Positions 20,943 to 32,147 are shown, counted from the stretch's first letter. The stretch: DNA of 64,000 bases from Cherax quadricarinatus (GCF_038502225.1 NW_027195249.1:186871-250870); one strand, 5' to 3'. Translations and numbers: made by a program. Notes: generated by a model not told the origin, from the letters alone.

Positions 20943-22450
20943 TCATCTATCCTGAGAAATATTATCTAAACCAGTGGGATTACTAGAATTTTGGTGCCTT
21001 TGTTGCATGGAAGAGGATACGGCTTGTGTGGGGGCCCCAGCCGCATGACTGCTTCTCGTATCTCTTTCTAACTTATAGCAATACTCTCTACCATGTCCTT
21101 TTCTGTTACAATAGGTACATTTAACTTTCTTCTTCTCGGTATCAGACTTCTGTCTTACCACAGAGACAGATTCAGGATTGTAAGTTTTCCTGTTAAAGGT
21201 ACGAGAAGTTACAGTAGCAGGTACATCAGGCCGGCACTGTTCAGCTGATTTAGGTTGCCAACTCCTAGGACAATTTTTAGTTTCCTTGTTTTTGTGTGTT
21301 TTAGTACTTACAAGTTTGTGAGAAATCTTGTAATTGTCTGCTAATGCTGCAGTTTCCAGAATATCCAAGGTAGTATGATTGATCAGATATTCTTGTATGT
21401 CAGCAGACATAGTTGTTAAATTCTTTGTGTAGTAACAACTGAACAAGACTGTCATAATTGTTACATTTAGCAGCTCTAGATCACCTCTCAAATGAAACTT
21501 TTTTCTCACGAGCAAACTCTACACAAGTTTGATCTTGTCGTCGTTGTAACGTACGAAATGCACATTGATAACTTATGGGTAACAAGTTATATGTCTCTAG
21601 AATAGTTTGCTTGACAGCGTCATAACATACTTGTCAAATGCTAAAGTGGCAGTGCAAGTTTGAGCTCTCCCTGTCACAACTGTGTGCAACAAGGTAGCCC
21701 AGTGCTTACTTGGCCAGTTCATAGCACGTGCCTGGTTCTCAAACACATCAAAATAGGTGTCTAAATCACTCTCAAATAATTTAGGAACCATTGAGGCAGC
21801 TTTCTGCACATTAAATGTGTCCTGTGTTGTACTAACAGGTTTATCAACTTTGTCAGATCTATCAGTCTGTTGTCTTCCGAGACGAGCATTTTCTCTCTGG
21901 ACATCTTCTTCATTCAATTTCCTCTGTGCCTCTATTTGTGCAGTCTGCAACATAATGAGGCATTCCAACCTCTCAAACTGTTCCTGAGAGATAGGACCAG
22001 TGGGTAACAGAGGAGTAAGGAATCTAACAAATGAGTCTGGACGGTCCTTAGGTCGGGCACCTAGTCCAGCCATCCCTAGAGTCTAGATCTGGTCTAGGAT
22101 AAGTAGATATGGGTGTAGTATACACGGTACTAGTATGAGGCTGAGTCATACTACCAGCTACACTCTGTACTATTGTGTTAGTGAGATGAGAAGGCGTGAG
22201 CATGAAGGGAATTTTACTAGGCTCAGACACTTCTGCCGTAGTTGCTCTCTCTTCTACGTCATCAAATAGTCATAGTTTCTAATAGAGACACTAGGTTCTC
22301 TGTATCTGAATCATCATCAGACATCTCTGCAGGAGAAGGAAACATATCTTTAATTAACGCTCTGACAGTTTCTGCGGTGTAATTCCTGTTATACGTCACA
22401 CCGAGATATTTGGCTACTCGCCAACACGTCTGAAGTTTTAATATACTCAA
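20943..22450 (-). pseudogene. Gypsy A gag with one zinc knuckle, broken
   Basis: Pieces in different frames: 22450-22262 (KYLGVTYNRNYTAETVRALI), 22230-22048, 22073-21597 (coiled-coil-like LIMLQTAQIEAQRKLNEEDV, then FDVFENQARAMNWPSKHWA, capsid-like) and 21515-20943 (ETAALADNYKISHKL, then the knuckle CTYCNRKGHGREYC at about 21120-21079). The capsid and nucleocapsid would package element RNA. The same protein is recognisable in element B. At least three frameshifts or stops make it non-functional. Confidence 0.75.
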
Positions 22451-22769
22451 CTAAGACAAAGTCAGAGTATCAATTAACTTTTTCACTTTGACATACATCA
22501 CAAAAATAAGTGTACTACGAGAGAGTGATTATGGGAAACTATAATCCTAATAGGAATTTTAGTGTTGGTTGTCTTCGAGTAAGAGCTCATAAACAGTATT
22601 TCCATCTCCTTGGATCAAGAGACTCAGTCAAGTACATACATCCACCTATTATGTTGGACAAGACTAAACTCAAAGTCTTCAGATTAAGAAAGTACTCAAA
22701 GTGTTTGACCACAGAACTACTAGTATGTCAAACTGGACAATTTCTCCAACACCTTGGATCAAGAGCCTC

Positions 22770-22788
22770 CCAGACAGGCCCCCCCATA
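22770..22788 (-). promoter_or_regulatory. Candidate primer-binding site, gypsy A
   Basis: Directly inside the 5' LTR, minus strand: TATGGGGGGGCCTGTCTGGG. Element B has ATGGGGGCCTGTTGGG at the same place. The TGG start two or three bases after the LTR CA end fits tRNA priming; the tRNA is not identified. Confidence 0.4.
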
Positions 22789-23364
22789 TGTTACGAAAAA
22801 ACACGATTTCTAATAAGCATAGAGATCTCCAGTGAATACTAGAAAGGACTGCCCTTCTAGCATCCAGCCTGTTACTGGGTTTTCATAACAAGTAGTCAGT
22901 ATCCTGAACCAATTATCCATTAAAATACAATAAGATTTAATAGTGCATCGGGATTACAACTGGTAGACTACTAACTAAAGAAATTAAAATTTAATAAGTT
23001 TATTAATCATAATGTCTAGGAGTATATTATCAAAGTAAATTAAATTTAATATAAACAGTCAAAATAATCACTTCTCTCATGTACAGTAGTATTGTGCTGA
23101 AGGCACATATCACATTTATATGTCTTAAGTACCATCTGGTACATTAATATTTAATACAAATATATACAAATAAGTTTGTGTGTATGTGTGCAAGTGCTCT
23201 AAGTAGTTCGCTACATCTCTAGACTCTACTAGACTTACACCAGTGACTGACAAAGTACTCAAATCAACTAACTTCTTGACCAACCTGGCAATCAGAACAG
23301 CTTCCTTGAACAAAAAACTGACTGTTAGGTAAGACACCTATGCAAGAGTTAGGTATCTTTATTT

Positions 23365-23398
23365 CGAAACGTTTCGCCTACACAGTAGGCTTCTTCAG
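23365..23398 (-). ncRNA. Hammerhead-like core, left arm
   Basis: Minus-strand mirror of the right-arm motif: CTGAAGA, stem GCCTAC/GTAGGC with TGT loop, GAAA, then ACGTTTCG. It would be transcribed leftward. See the right-arm entry. Confidence 0.35.
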
Positions 23399-23637
23399 TC
23401 GAGTACAGAAAAGTTGATAGAAGCAGAAGATACTTGAAGACGATGTAATCAGTCCATCACCCTTAAAGTTTTGAGGTGGTCAGTCCCTCAGTCTGGAGAA
23501 GAGCATTGTTCCATGGTATGAAACAATGGAACAATGCTCTTCTCCAGACTGAGGGACTGACCACCTCAAAACTTTAAGGGTGATGGACTGATTACATCGT
23601 CTTCAAGTATCTTCTGCTTCTATCAACTTTTATGTAC

Positions 23638-23676
23638 TCGACTGAAGAAGCCTACTGTGTAGGCGAAACGTTTCGA
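23638..23676 (+). ncRNA. Hammerhead-like core, right arm
   Basis: Reads TCGA, CTGAAGA (CUGANGA box, 23642-23648), an extra A, stem II GCCTAC (23650-23655) with loop TGT and GTAGGC (23659-23664), GAAA (23665-23668), then CGTT and TCGA (23673-23676). TCGA/TCGA could form stem I. Stem III would be only ACGT, self-complementary, so catalysis would need a dimer, as has been described for Penelope-like hammerheads. The extra A next to the CUGANGA box and a GUU cleavage triplet weaken the case. Cleavage activity is untested. Confidence 0.4.
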
Positions 23677-24381
23677 AATAAAGATACCTAACTGTTGCAT
23701 ATGTGTCTTACATAACAACCTGTCGGTATTTTATACCATTTTAATGTTCAAAAAACTGACTGTTAAGTCGAACAGCAATATAACAAGCAACAGTAACACA
23801 GAATCAGGAACTAGGAGATAACATAATGACACTAAGTAGGGAACATCTGCAGATCCTCCACCAAAGTCACAAAACTCCCAAAATACTGAATCCAAGTTCA
23901 GCATAAGAAAATCCCCAACGGTGACAGTACACAGATACCAGTACAAATTAGGTCAGAACCTACAGCTCAGGACCTGAGTTTCTCATTGTGACACACAACC
24001 TCAGTACAATGTCAAAAATCACTAAGTCTAGGCAATGTTCTGTGAACAGAGTTCCACAGAACCATCAACAAGAAAGTGACAGAGACAATCTTCCAACAAG
24101 GGCCAGCAAGGGAGAGCTAGGCACGTCTTGTCTTGTGAACGTCCAACCACTAAGAGAGTGAGCCACCCACTCTGACTACTCGAGGCAAGGTGTGATCACC
24201 CCCCTGATCACGTGATAGCTCCGTGCTGTTACTGTCAGGCAACACAGAGGACGGCAGGGAAACGAGCAATGAGCGATAATTACAGTAGTTAGATAATCAA
24301 GATTGAACTATCAACACTGAATAATAATATATAAATGTTACATCCTACCTAATAAAATTAACTAAGTCAAATAATAATACC

Positions 24382-27079
24382 TGGAGAGAGTTACGGGGGT
24401 CAACGCCCCTGTGGCCCGGTCTGTGACCAGGCCTCCTGGTGGATCAGAGCCTGATCAACCAGGCTGTTGCTGCTGGCTGCACGCAAACCAACGTACGAGC
24501 CACAGCCCGGCTGGTCAGGAACCGACTTTAGGTGCTTGTCCAGTGCCAGCTTGAAGACTGCCAGGGGTCTGTTGGTAATCCCCCTTATGTATGCTGGGAG
24601 GCAGTTGAACAGTCTCGGGCCCCTGACACTTATTGTATGGTCTCTTAACGTGCTAGTGACACCCCTGCTTTTCATTGGGGGGATGTTGCATCGTCTGCCA
24701 AGTCTTTTGCTTTCGTAGTGAGTGATTTTCGTGTGCAAGTTCGGTACTAGTCCCTCTAGGATTTTCCAAGTGTATATAATCATGTATCTCTCCTGCCTGC
24801 GTTCCAGGGAATACAATTTTAGGAACCTCAAGCGCTCCCAGTAATTAAGGTGTTTTATCTCCATTATGCTCGCCGTGAAGGTTCTCTGTACATTTTCTAG
24901 GTCAGCAATTTCACCTGCCTTGAAAGGTGCTGTTAGTGTGCAGCAATATTCCAGCCTAGATAGAACAAATGACCTGAAGAATGTCATCATGGGCTTGGCC
25001 TCCCTAGTTTTGAAGGTTCTCATTATCCATCCTGTCATTTTTCTAGCAGATGCGATTGATACAATGTTATGGTCCTTGAAGGTGAGATCCTCCGACATGA
25101 TCACTCCCAGGTCTTTGACGTTGGTGTTTCACTCTATTTTGTGGCCAGAATTTGTTTTGTACTCTGATGAAGATTTAATTTTCTCGTGTTTACCATATCT
25201 GAGTAATTGAAATTTCTCATCGTTGAACTTCATATTGCTTTCTACAGCCCACTGAAAGATTCGGTTGATGTCCCCCTGGAGTCTTGCAGTGTCTGCAATG
25301 GAAGACACTGTCATGCAGATTCGGGTGTCATCTGCAAAGGAAGACACAGTGCTGTGGCTGACATCCTTGTCTATGTCGGATATGAAGATGAGGAACAAGA
25401 TGGGAGCGAGTACTGTGCCTTGTGGAACAGAGCTTTTCACCGTAGCTGCCTCGGACTTTACTCTGTTGACGACTACTCTCTGTGTTCTGTTAGTGAGGAA
25501 ATTATAGATCCATCGACCGACTTTTCCTGTTATTCCTTTAGCACGCATTTTGTGCACTATTACGCCATGGTCACACTTGTCGAAGGCTTTTGCAAAGTCT
25601 TTATATATTACATCTGCATTCTTTTTATCTTCTAGTGCATTTAGGACCTTGTCGTAGTGATCCAATAGTTGAGACAGACAGGAGCGACCTGTTCTAAACC
25701 CATGTTGCCCTGGGTTGTGCAACTGATGGGTTTCTAGATGGGTGGTGATCTTGTTTCTTAGGACCCTTTCAAAGATTTTTATGATATGGGATGTTAGTGC
25801 TATCGGTCTGTAGTTCTTTGCTGTTGCTTTACTGCCCCCTTTGTGGAGTGGGGCTATGTCTGTTGTTTTTAGTAACTGTGGGACGACCCCCGTGTCCATG
25901 CTCCCTCTCCATAGGATGGAAAAGGCTCGTGATAGAGGCTTCTTGCAGTTCTTGATGAACATGGAGTTCCATGAGTCTGGCCCTGGGGCAGAGTGCATGG
26001 GCATGTCATTTATCACCTGTTCGAAGTCATTTGGCATCAGGATAACATCGGATAGGCTTGTGTTAACCAAATTTTCTGGCTCATAAGAAATTCATTTTGA
26101 TCTTCGACTCTCAGTCTGGTTAGCGGCTTGCTAAAAACTGAGTCATATTGGGACTTGAGTAGCTCACTCATTTCCTTGCTGTCATCTGTGTAGGACCCAT
26201 CTTGTTTAAGTAGGGGTCCAATACTGGACGTTGTTCTCAACTTTGATTAGGCATAGGAGAAGAAATACTTTGGGTTTCTTTCGATTTCATTTATGGCTTT
26301 TAGTTCTTCCTGCAATTCCTGACTCCTATAAGATTCCTTTAGCTTGAGTTCGATGCTTGCTATTTCTCTGACCAGTGTCTCCCTACGCATTTCAGATATA
26401 TTGACCTCTTTTAGCCGCTCTGTTATTCTTTTCCGTCGCCTGTAAAGGGAGCGCCTGTCTCTTTCTATTTTACATCTACTCCTCCTTTTTCTTAGAGGAA
26501 TAAGCCTTGTGTATACATCGAGTGCCACCAAGTTAACCTGTTCTAGGCATAAGTTTGGGTCTGTGTTGCTTAGTATATCTTCCCAGCTTATATCGGTTAG
26601 GACTTGGTTTACTTGGTCCCACTATGTTTTTGTTATTGAAGTTGAATTTGGTGAATGCTCCCTCGTGACTTGTCTCATTATGTCGGTCTGGGGCTCCACG
26701 CATATATGTGTGAACCTCAATTATGTTGTAATCTGAGTATATTGTTTTCGATATCGTGACATTTCTTATCAGATCATCATTGTTAGTGAAGATGAGGTCT
26801 AGTGTATTCTCCAGTCTAGTAGGCTCTATTATTTGCTGGTTTAAATTGAATTTTGTGCAGAGATTTAAAAGCTCATGTGAGTGTGAGTTTTCATCAGAGC
26901 TGCCTCCTGGTGTTATTACTGCAACAATATTATTTGCTATATTCCTCCATTTTAGGTGCCTTAAGTTGAAATCCCCCAGGAGCAAGATGTTGGGTGCAGG
27001 AGCTGGAAGATTTTCCAGACAGTGGTCAATTTTTAACAGCTGTTCCTGGAATTGCTGGGATGTTGCATCCGGAGGCTTG
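24382..27079 (-). mobile_element. CR1-A copy 2 inside the gypsy A LTR
   Basis: Minus strand, 5'-truncated in the endonuclease (right end at 27079, at GATGCAAC-like sequence) with the 3' end at 24382 near CTCTCCAGGTA. It lacks the terminal TTCTTATG octamers. LTR B shows the uninterrupted target (AATAATAATATAAAGCAAC near 46530), from which a few bases are lost. Confidence 0.85.
24400..26985 (-). pseudogene. CR1-A copy 2 ORF2, broken
   Basis: Five pieces cover most of ORF2: 26985-26533 (LLLGDFNLRHLKW, YSDYNIIEV with SDH changed to SDY), 26531-26247 (basic linker), 26240-26037, 26070-25129 (RT with NYRPIALTSH, YKDFAKAFDKCDHG, SSVPQGTVLAP, FADDTRI) and 25104-24400 (C-terminus through EAWSQTGPQGR). 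Breaks include a frameshift near 26640, a stop near 26246, an indel near 26085 and a TGA near 25127. The RT active site is intact but YTD is changed to YKD. Compared with copy 1 it keeps the natural C-terminus missing there. Confidence 0.85.
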
Positions 27080-27181
27080 CAATATATTTACGATTTAGCT
27101 ATTATCGCAAATATAAGCAATATAAAATTATAAGAACAGGTAATATACATTATATACATTGTGAAACATTCAGGGGTCGCA

Positions 27182-28083
27182 ATAGTTCACGAGAGGTCGT
27201 TCCTGCCTGACAAATTTACTGATGTTCTTCAACAGAACATTTGAGGCAGCAGACAGTGATAAAGAATATGATATTGTTTATTTGGATTTTAGTAAAGCCT
27301 TTGATAGAGTACCTCACAAGAGACTCTTAAGTATTATTATTATTATTATTATTATCAAAAAGAAGCGCTAAGCCACAAGGGCTATACAGCGCTGCAGGGT
27401 AGGGAAGGAAGCAAGGGTATTGGATGGCAGAAGGGAGGAGGGATGATCAGTGGGTTACAGAAAACAGCCGGGCAGGGGATAGTACGGGGGTAGAGGGTAG
27501 CAAGAGATTGAAGTAGAAAGGGCCGAAGGTATCAGAATTTGTGAAGTAAGTCAGTTGTTGTCAAAAAGTTAATGAGAGAGTCTGGATGAAAGGTGGGTCC
27601 ATCAGCGAGAAGGGAAGGTAAAGAGAGAGCAGCGGAGCGAAGACGACGACGGAGGTAAATTCTGCGTGCTCGTTGATAAAGTGGGCAGTCCAACAGAATG
27701 TGGCTGACTGATAATGGAAATTGGCAATTCTCACAGAGAGGAGCAGGGCGCCTCTCCATGAGATATCCATGAGTAAGACGAGTATGGCCAATGCGAAGAC
27801 GGGAGAAAGAAAAGTAGCAGCTCATGGTATAGGAGGTAAAGTTCTAGCGTGGATAGAGGCATGGCTTACCAACAGAAAGCAGAGTTTCAATTAATGGGGT
27901 CAAATCTGAATGGGGATTAGTCACTAGTGGCATTCCACAAGGATCAGCTTTAGGCCCTCTCATATTCATAATTTACATTAATGACTTTGATGAAGGGATT
28001 ATGAGTGCCGTGAGCAAATTTGCTGATGATACATAGATAGGCCGTATAATTCATTCTAATGATAGCAATGAACTCCATAAGAA
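27182..28083 (+). pseudogene. CR1-type reverse transcriptase fragment, split by an I-like 3' end
   Basis: Left part (27182-27331) encodes FEAADSDKEYDIVYLDFSKAF; right part (about 27807-28083) continues [33 protein letters not shown] and SKFADDT followed by an in-frame TAG at 28034-28036, where the CR1-B relative has Lys. It is closest to CR1-B but distinct. Both ends are truncated. The insertion of I-like copy b sits between the YLDFSKAFDRV and AAHGIGG motifs. Confidence 0.75.
27332..27806 (-). mobile_element. I-like LINE copy b, short 3' end
   Basis: (TTA)n at 27332-27354, then the common AAGCGCTAAGCCACAAGG tail, the 3' UTR and the C-terminal zinc-motif frame (RLRIGHTRLTHGYLM, CENCQFP...HILLDCP). 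Heavily 5'-truncated; about 475 bases. Confidence 0.85.
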
Positions 28084-28230
28084 CATAAGAACATAAGAAA
28101 GGAGGAACACTGCAGCAGGCCTGTTGGCCCATACTAGGCAGGTCCTTTACAATTCATCCCACTAACAAACATTTGACCAACCCAATTTTCAATGCCACCC
28201 AAGAAACAAGCTCCGATGTGCAAGTCCCTC

Positions 28231-31167
28231 TCAAATCCAACCCCTCCCACTCATGTACTTATCCAACCTAAATTTGAAACTACCCAAAGTCCTAGCCTCA
28301 ATAACCCAACTAGGTAGACTGTTCCACTCATCAACTACCCTATTTCCAAACCAATACTTTCCTATGTCCTTTCTAAATCTAAACTTATCTAATTTAAATC
28401 CATTACTGCGGGTTCTCTCTTGGAGAGATATCCTCAAGACCTTGTTAATATCCCCTTTATTAATACCTATCTTCCACTTATACACTTCGATCAGGTCTCC
28501 CCTCATTCTTCGTCTAACAAGTGAATGTAACTTAAGAGTCTTCAATCTTTCTTCATAAGGAAGATTTCTAATGCTATGTATTAATTTAGTCATCCTACGC
28601 TGAATGTTTTCTAAGGAATTTATGTCCATTCTGTAGTATGGAGACCAGAATTGAGCTGCATAATCTAGGTGAGGCCTTACTAATGATGTATAAAGCTGCA
28701 GTATGACCTCTGGACTTCTGTTGCTTACACTTCTTGATATAAATCCCAGTAATCTATTTGCCTTATTACGTACGCTTAGGCATTGCTGTCTTGGTTTAAG
28801 GTTGCTGCTTACCATAACCCCCAAGTCCTTTTCGCAATCTGTATGGCTAAGTTCTACATTATTTAACTTATAAGTGCTAGGGTTATGGACACTCCCGAGC
28901 TTCAGAACCTTGCATTTATCTACATTGAACTGCATCTGCCACTTTTCTGACCAAGAGTAGAGTTTGTCTAAATCCTCCTGAAGTTCCCTAACATCTACGT
29001 TTGAATCAATTATCCTACCTATCTTCGTGTCATCGGCGAATTTGCTCATATCACTAGCAATTCCTTCATCAAGATCATTGATATATATTATAAACAACAA
29101 CGGGCCCAAGACTGATCCCTGTGGAACGCCACTTGTTACTGATCCCCACTCGGATTTAACCCCATTTATGGACACTCTCTGCTTCCTGTCTGTGAGCCAT
29201 GACTCGATCCACGAGAGCACCCTTCCCCCAATGCCATGAGCTGCTACTTTCTTCAACAGTCTTTGGTGCGGAACTCTATCAAATGCCTTACTAAAATCTA
29301 AGTAAACAATATCAAATTCTTTATCGTGGTCAACAGCCTCAAAAGCTTTACTGAAGAAAGTTAATAAATTAGTTATACAAGACCGGCCTCTTGTGAATCC
29401 ATGCTGAGTATCATTAATCAAGCTATGCTTATCGAGATGGCTTCTTATAACCTCAGCTATAATTGACTCTAGCAACTTGCCTACAATTGAGGTCAGGCTT
29501 ATTGGGCGGTAATTTGACGGTAACGACTTGTCCCCTGTTTTAAAAATAGGAATTACATTAGCCATCTTCCACATATCAGACACTACACCTGTTTGAAGAG
29601 ATAAATTAAAAATATTAGTTAATGGTTCACAGACTTCCATTTTGCATTCCTTAAGAACCCTTGAAAAAACCTCATCAGGACCCGGTGACTTATTTTGCTT
29701 CAGTCGGTCTATCTGCTTCACAACCATTTCACTAGTGACTGTGATGTTACATAATTTATCTTCTTCTGATCCACTATAAAAATTAATTACCGGAATATTA
29801 TTAGTGTCTTCCTGTGTAAAAACCGAGAGAAAATAATTATTTAAAATCGAGCACATTTCATTCTCTTTGTCAGTAAGATGCCCATAGTTATTTTTAAGGG
29901 GACCTATCTTATCTCTGACTTTTGTTCTATATACCTGGAAAAAACTTTTTGGGTTAGTTTTAGAATCCCTAGCAACTTTAATTTCATAGTCCCTTTTAGC
30001 TTTTCTTATCCCCTTTTTAATGTCCCTCTTAATGTCAATATACTGATTCATAAGATGACCCTCGCCTCTTTTGATACGCCTATAAATTCCTTTCTTATGC
30101 CCTAGTAGATATTTCAGCCTATTATTCATCCATTTTGGGTCATTTCTATTTGATCTAATTTCCTTATAAGGGATAAACGTTCTTTGAGCAGCATGTATTG
30201 TGTTCAGAAAACTGTCATATTGATAGCTCTCTTCGTTACCCCAGTCAACAGATGATAAGTGTTCTCTAAGCCCATCGTAATCTGCTAAGCGAAAATCTGG
30301 GACTGTTACTGAGTTATCCCTACTATCATACTTCCATTCAATTCTAAATGTAATTGATTTGTGGTCGCTAGCACCCAGTTCCTCTGAAACTTCTAAATTA
30401 TTAACAAGGGATTCATTGTTTGCCAGAACTAAGTCAAGCAGGTTATTTCCCCTTGTAGGTTCTGTCACAAACTGCTTCAAAAAACAATCCTGAACTACTT
30501 CTAAGAAATCGTATGATTCTAAATTCCCAGTCAAGAAATTCCAATCAATATGACTAAAGTTAAAGTCTCCTAGAATTACTACATTATCGTGCCTTGTGGC
30601 CCTAACAATTTCCTCCCATAGTAGTCTCCCTTGGTCCCTATCTAAATTTGGGGGACGGTATATCACACCTAAAATTAATTTTTCATGCCCCTCTGAAAAT
30701 TCTATCCAAACAGACTCTGTATGTGTTACTTCAGACTTAATACCCGTTTTTATGCAACAGTTCAAGCGATCTCGGACATACAATGCCACCCCACCCCCCT
30801 TCCCGATACTTCTATCTACTTGGAACAATTTAAAACCCTGAATGTGACATTCTGCAGGCATGTCCCGACTTTTTGAATTAAACCACGTCTCAGTAATGGC
30901 AAATACATCTATGTTACCTGCACTAGCAACTAGTCTCAACTCGTCCATCTTATTCCTAGCACTGCGACTATTTGTGTAATAAATTTTTAATGACCCTCCA
31001 CTCTCTTTACCCTTCCTGCTCCTTTCTGTTATTCCACTAAACTTATTACTGTCCTTGTCAATTAGTGCCACTGGCTTTCCAATATCCACCTCATTTTGCC
31101 TATTACTAGTTCTCCTAGTACTCATGTTACTACCCTGCGACTTCACAGTTTTCCCGCCAAAACCCAT
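28231..31167 (-). CDS. CR1-B copy 1 ORF2: endonuclease-reverse transcriptase, intact
   Basis: 978 codons from ATG at 31167, 14 bases after the ORF1 stop. Endonuclease in the first 300 residues: AITETWFNSKSRD (catalytic Glu), VILGDFNFSHIDW and GASDHKSITF (SDH). Basic linker with LKYLLGHKKGIYRRIKRGEG. RT: NVIPIFKTGDKSLPSNYRPI, HGFTRGRSCITNLL, VYLDFSKAFDRVPH, SGVPQGSVLGPLLF and SKFADDTKIGR (active site, about residue 715). The C-terminal region ends YMSGRGWI. No RNase H. All catalytic positions are conserved; copy 2 at 55052-59468 is damaged by comparison. The protein would nick the target and prime reverse transcription of the element RNA. Confidence 0.95.
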   Translation of the reverse strand: MGFGGKTVKSQGSNMSTRRTSNRQNEVDIGKPVALIDKDSNKFSGITERSRKGKESGGSLKIYYTNSRSARNKMDELRLVASAGNIDVFAITETWFNSKSRDMPAECHIQGFKLFQVDRSIGKGGGVALYVRDRLNCCIKTGIKSEVTHTESVWIEFSEGHEKLILGVIYRPPNLDRDQGRLLWEEIVRATRHDNVVILGDFNFSHIDWNFLTGNLESYDFLEVVQDCFLKQFVTEPTRGNNLLDLVLANNESLVNNLEVSEELGASDHKSITFRIEWKYDSRDNSVTVPDFRLADYDGLREHLSSVDWGNEESYQYDSFLNTIHAAQRTFIPYKEIRSNRNDPKWMNNRLKYLLGHKKGIYRRIKRGEGHLMNQYIDIKRDIKKGIRKAKRDYEIKVARDSKTNPKSFFQVYRTKVRDKIGPLKNNYGHLTDKENEMCSILNNYFLSVFTQEDTNNIPVINFYSGSEEDKLCNITVTSEMVVKQIDRLKQNKSPGPDEVFSRVLKECKMEVCEPLTNIFNLSLQTGVVSDMWKMANVIPIFKTGDKSLPSNYRPISLTSIVGKLLESIIAEVIRSHLDKHSLINDTQHGFTRGRSCITNLLTFFSKAFEAVDHDKEFDIVYLDFSKAFDRVPHQRLLKKVAAHGIGGRVLSWIESWLTDRKQRVSINGVKSEWGSVTSGVPQGSVLGPLLFIIYINDLDEGIASDMSKFADDTKIGRIIDSNVDVRELQEDLDKLYSWSEKWQMQFNVDKCKVLKLGSVHNPSTYKLNNVELSHTDCEKDLGVMVSSNLKPRQQCLSVRNKANRLLGFISRSVSNRSPEVILQLYTSLVRPHLDYAAQFWSPYYRMDINSLENIQRRMTKLIHSIRNLPYEERLKTLKLHSLVRRRMRGDLIEVYKWKIGINKGDINKVLRISLQERTRSNGFKLDKFRFRKDIGKYWFGNRVVDEWNSLPSWVIEARTLGSFKFRLDKYMSGRGWI

Positions 31168-31181
31168 ACCACTAACTATTC

Positions 31182-32147
31182 CTAGTTTAAAGACCTAACA
31201 GCTCCCTCCACTGCGTTGGCCAGTGCTCCCACCCCACACCTAGATAAGTGAACCCCATCCCTGGCATACATGTCATTTCTGCCATAGAAGAGGTCCCAGT
31301 TGTCAATGAATGTTACCGCATTTTCCTTACAGTACTTGTCCAGCCAGCAATTGACACCAATTGCTCTGGACAACCATTCATTTCCAACTCCTCTCCTTGG
31401 CAAAATGCCACATATGACAGGTTTCCCACCCTTCCTCCTAATTATCTCTATTGCTGACCTATACCTGCTAATCAGGTCCTCACTCCTACGTCTGCCAACA
31501 TCGTTGCCTCCAGCACTGAGACAGATAATAGGATTGCTCCCATTACCTCTCATGATGTCATCCAGACGGCTAACAATATCCTTCATCCCAGCCCCAGGAA
31601 AACACACTCTCTGCCTCCTACTCCTATCCTTCAAACAGAATGCCCTATCCATGTACCTAATCTGGCTATCCCCAACAACAACAATGTTTTTACCTTCCTT
31701 GGCGTCGTCCGTCGTGATGCTCCGAGTAGTCGACTCACATTCGCCAGGTAGCATTACACCACTTGTAGAATTCGTCAAGACGTTCTCGATGGTCTTCGTT
31801 GGGGTTTCTAGGGATGTCTTACTCACGTCTGCCAATGCTTCTTTGGTGCTCGTTGTGGCATTCCCAGCAGAACACTCACATTCGTCAGGTAGCACCGAGA
31901 ATGAGTTGGAAGTTTCCACGGTAGTCTTCTGGTTTCTCGTTGTTTCCGCCTCTCCAACCGTTTTCTTGATCTTCAGCTTGGTTCCATGTTGCCCGGCCAC
32001 TGACCAAGCTCCCCTCTTAACCTGGGGACTCACAACAGAAGGATTACTACGAATCCTCTTGTTCTCCTCCGTTAATCGCCGTATCTCCATCTTAGCAACT
32101 CTGAGCTCCTCTCTCAGCTGCTGGTAAAGTTGCTCAAGAGAGGGCAT
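31182..32147 (-). CDS. CR1-B copy 1 ORF1: coiled-coil plus SGNH-type esterase domain
   Basis: 321 codons from ATG at 32147. N-terminus: LEQLYQQLREELRVAKMEIR, a leucine-spaced coiled coil likely to mediate self-association. Residues about 45-150 are Ser/Thr-rich and low in structure. From about 150: NIVVVGDSQIRYMDRAF (GDS block, nucleophile Ser), FPGAGMKDI (block II Gly), ICLSAGGNDVG (GND block) and DGVHLSRCG (catalytic Asp/His), the four blocks of SGNH hydrolases. Esterase-bearing ORF1 proteins are known in several CR1/L2 LINEs. All four blocks are intact. It ends 14 bases before ORF2, which suggests reinitiation for ORF2. Confidence 0.93.
   Translation of the reverse strand: MPSLEQLYQQLREELRVAKMEIRRLTEENKRIRSNPSVVSPQVKRGAWSVAGQHGTKLKIKKTVGEAETTRNQKTTVETSNSFSVLPDECECSAGNATTSTKEALADVSKTSLETPTKTIENVLTNSTSGVMLPGECESTTRSITTDDAKEGKNIVVVGDSQIRYMDRAFCLKDRSRRQRVCFPGAGMKDIVSRLDDIMRGNGSNPIICLSAGGNDVGRRRSEDLISRYRSAIEIIRRKGGKPVICGILPRRGVGNEWLSRAIGVNCWLDKYCKENAVTFIDNWDLFYGRNDMYARDGVHLSRCGVGALANAVEGAVRSLN

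Larger units (their letters stand above)
23328..23748. mobile_element. Palindromic insertion resembling inverted Penelope-like terminal repeats
   Basis: Two arms of about 190 bases are near-perfect reverse complements meeting at about 23515-23525. The element is flanked by a perfect 17-base target duplication CAAAAAACTGACTGTTA (23311-23327 and 23749-23765), too long for a common DNA transposon. Each arm ends with CGAAACGTTTCG and a GCCTAC/GTAGGC stem. A short unpaired tail (about 23714-23748) is present only on the right. Arm content and long target duplication suggest non-autonomous Penelope-like termini in inverted order; no protein is encoded. Confidence 0.6.
19051..27181 (-). mobile_element. 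Ty3/gypsy-like LTR element A (5' LTR present, 3' LTR missing)
   Basis: Minus strand. From right to left: 5' LTR (22789-27181, enlarged by insertions), leader, gag, protease end, integrase N-terminal piece, RT and RNase H. No 3' LTR was found to the left. A second copy (element B) is at 37641-46638 in the same orientation. LTR ends are TG...CA. The unusual domain order is discussed in the pol entry. Confidence 0.85.
22789..27181 (-). repeat. 5' LTR of gypsy A, interrupted by two insertions
   Basis: Begins TGTTAC at 22789 and ends GGGGTCGCA at 27181 (TG...CA on either strand). Alignment with LTR B (45328-46638) shows two insertions: a palindromic element at 23328-23748 and CR1-A copy 2 at 24382-27079. 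Without them the LTR is about 1.27 kb. Confidence 0.85.

Noticed and set aside
31300..32127. A 275-codon plus-strand frame opposite CR1-B ORF1
   Set aside because: It is antisense to a clear esterase-type ORF1, with no recognisable domain.
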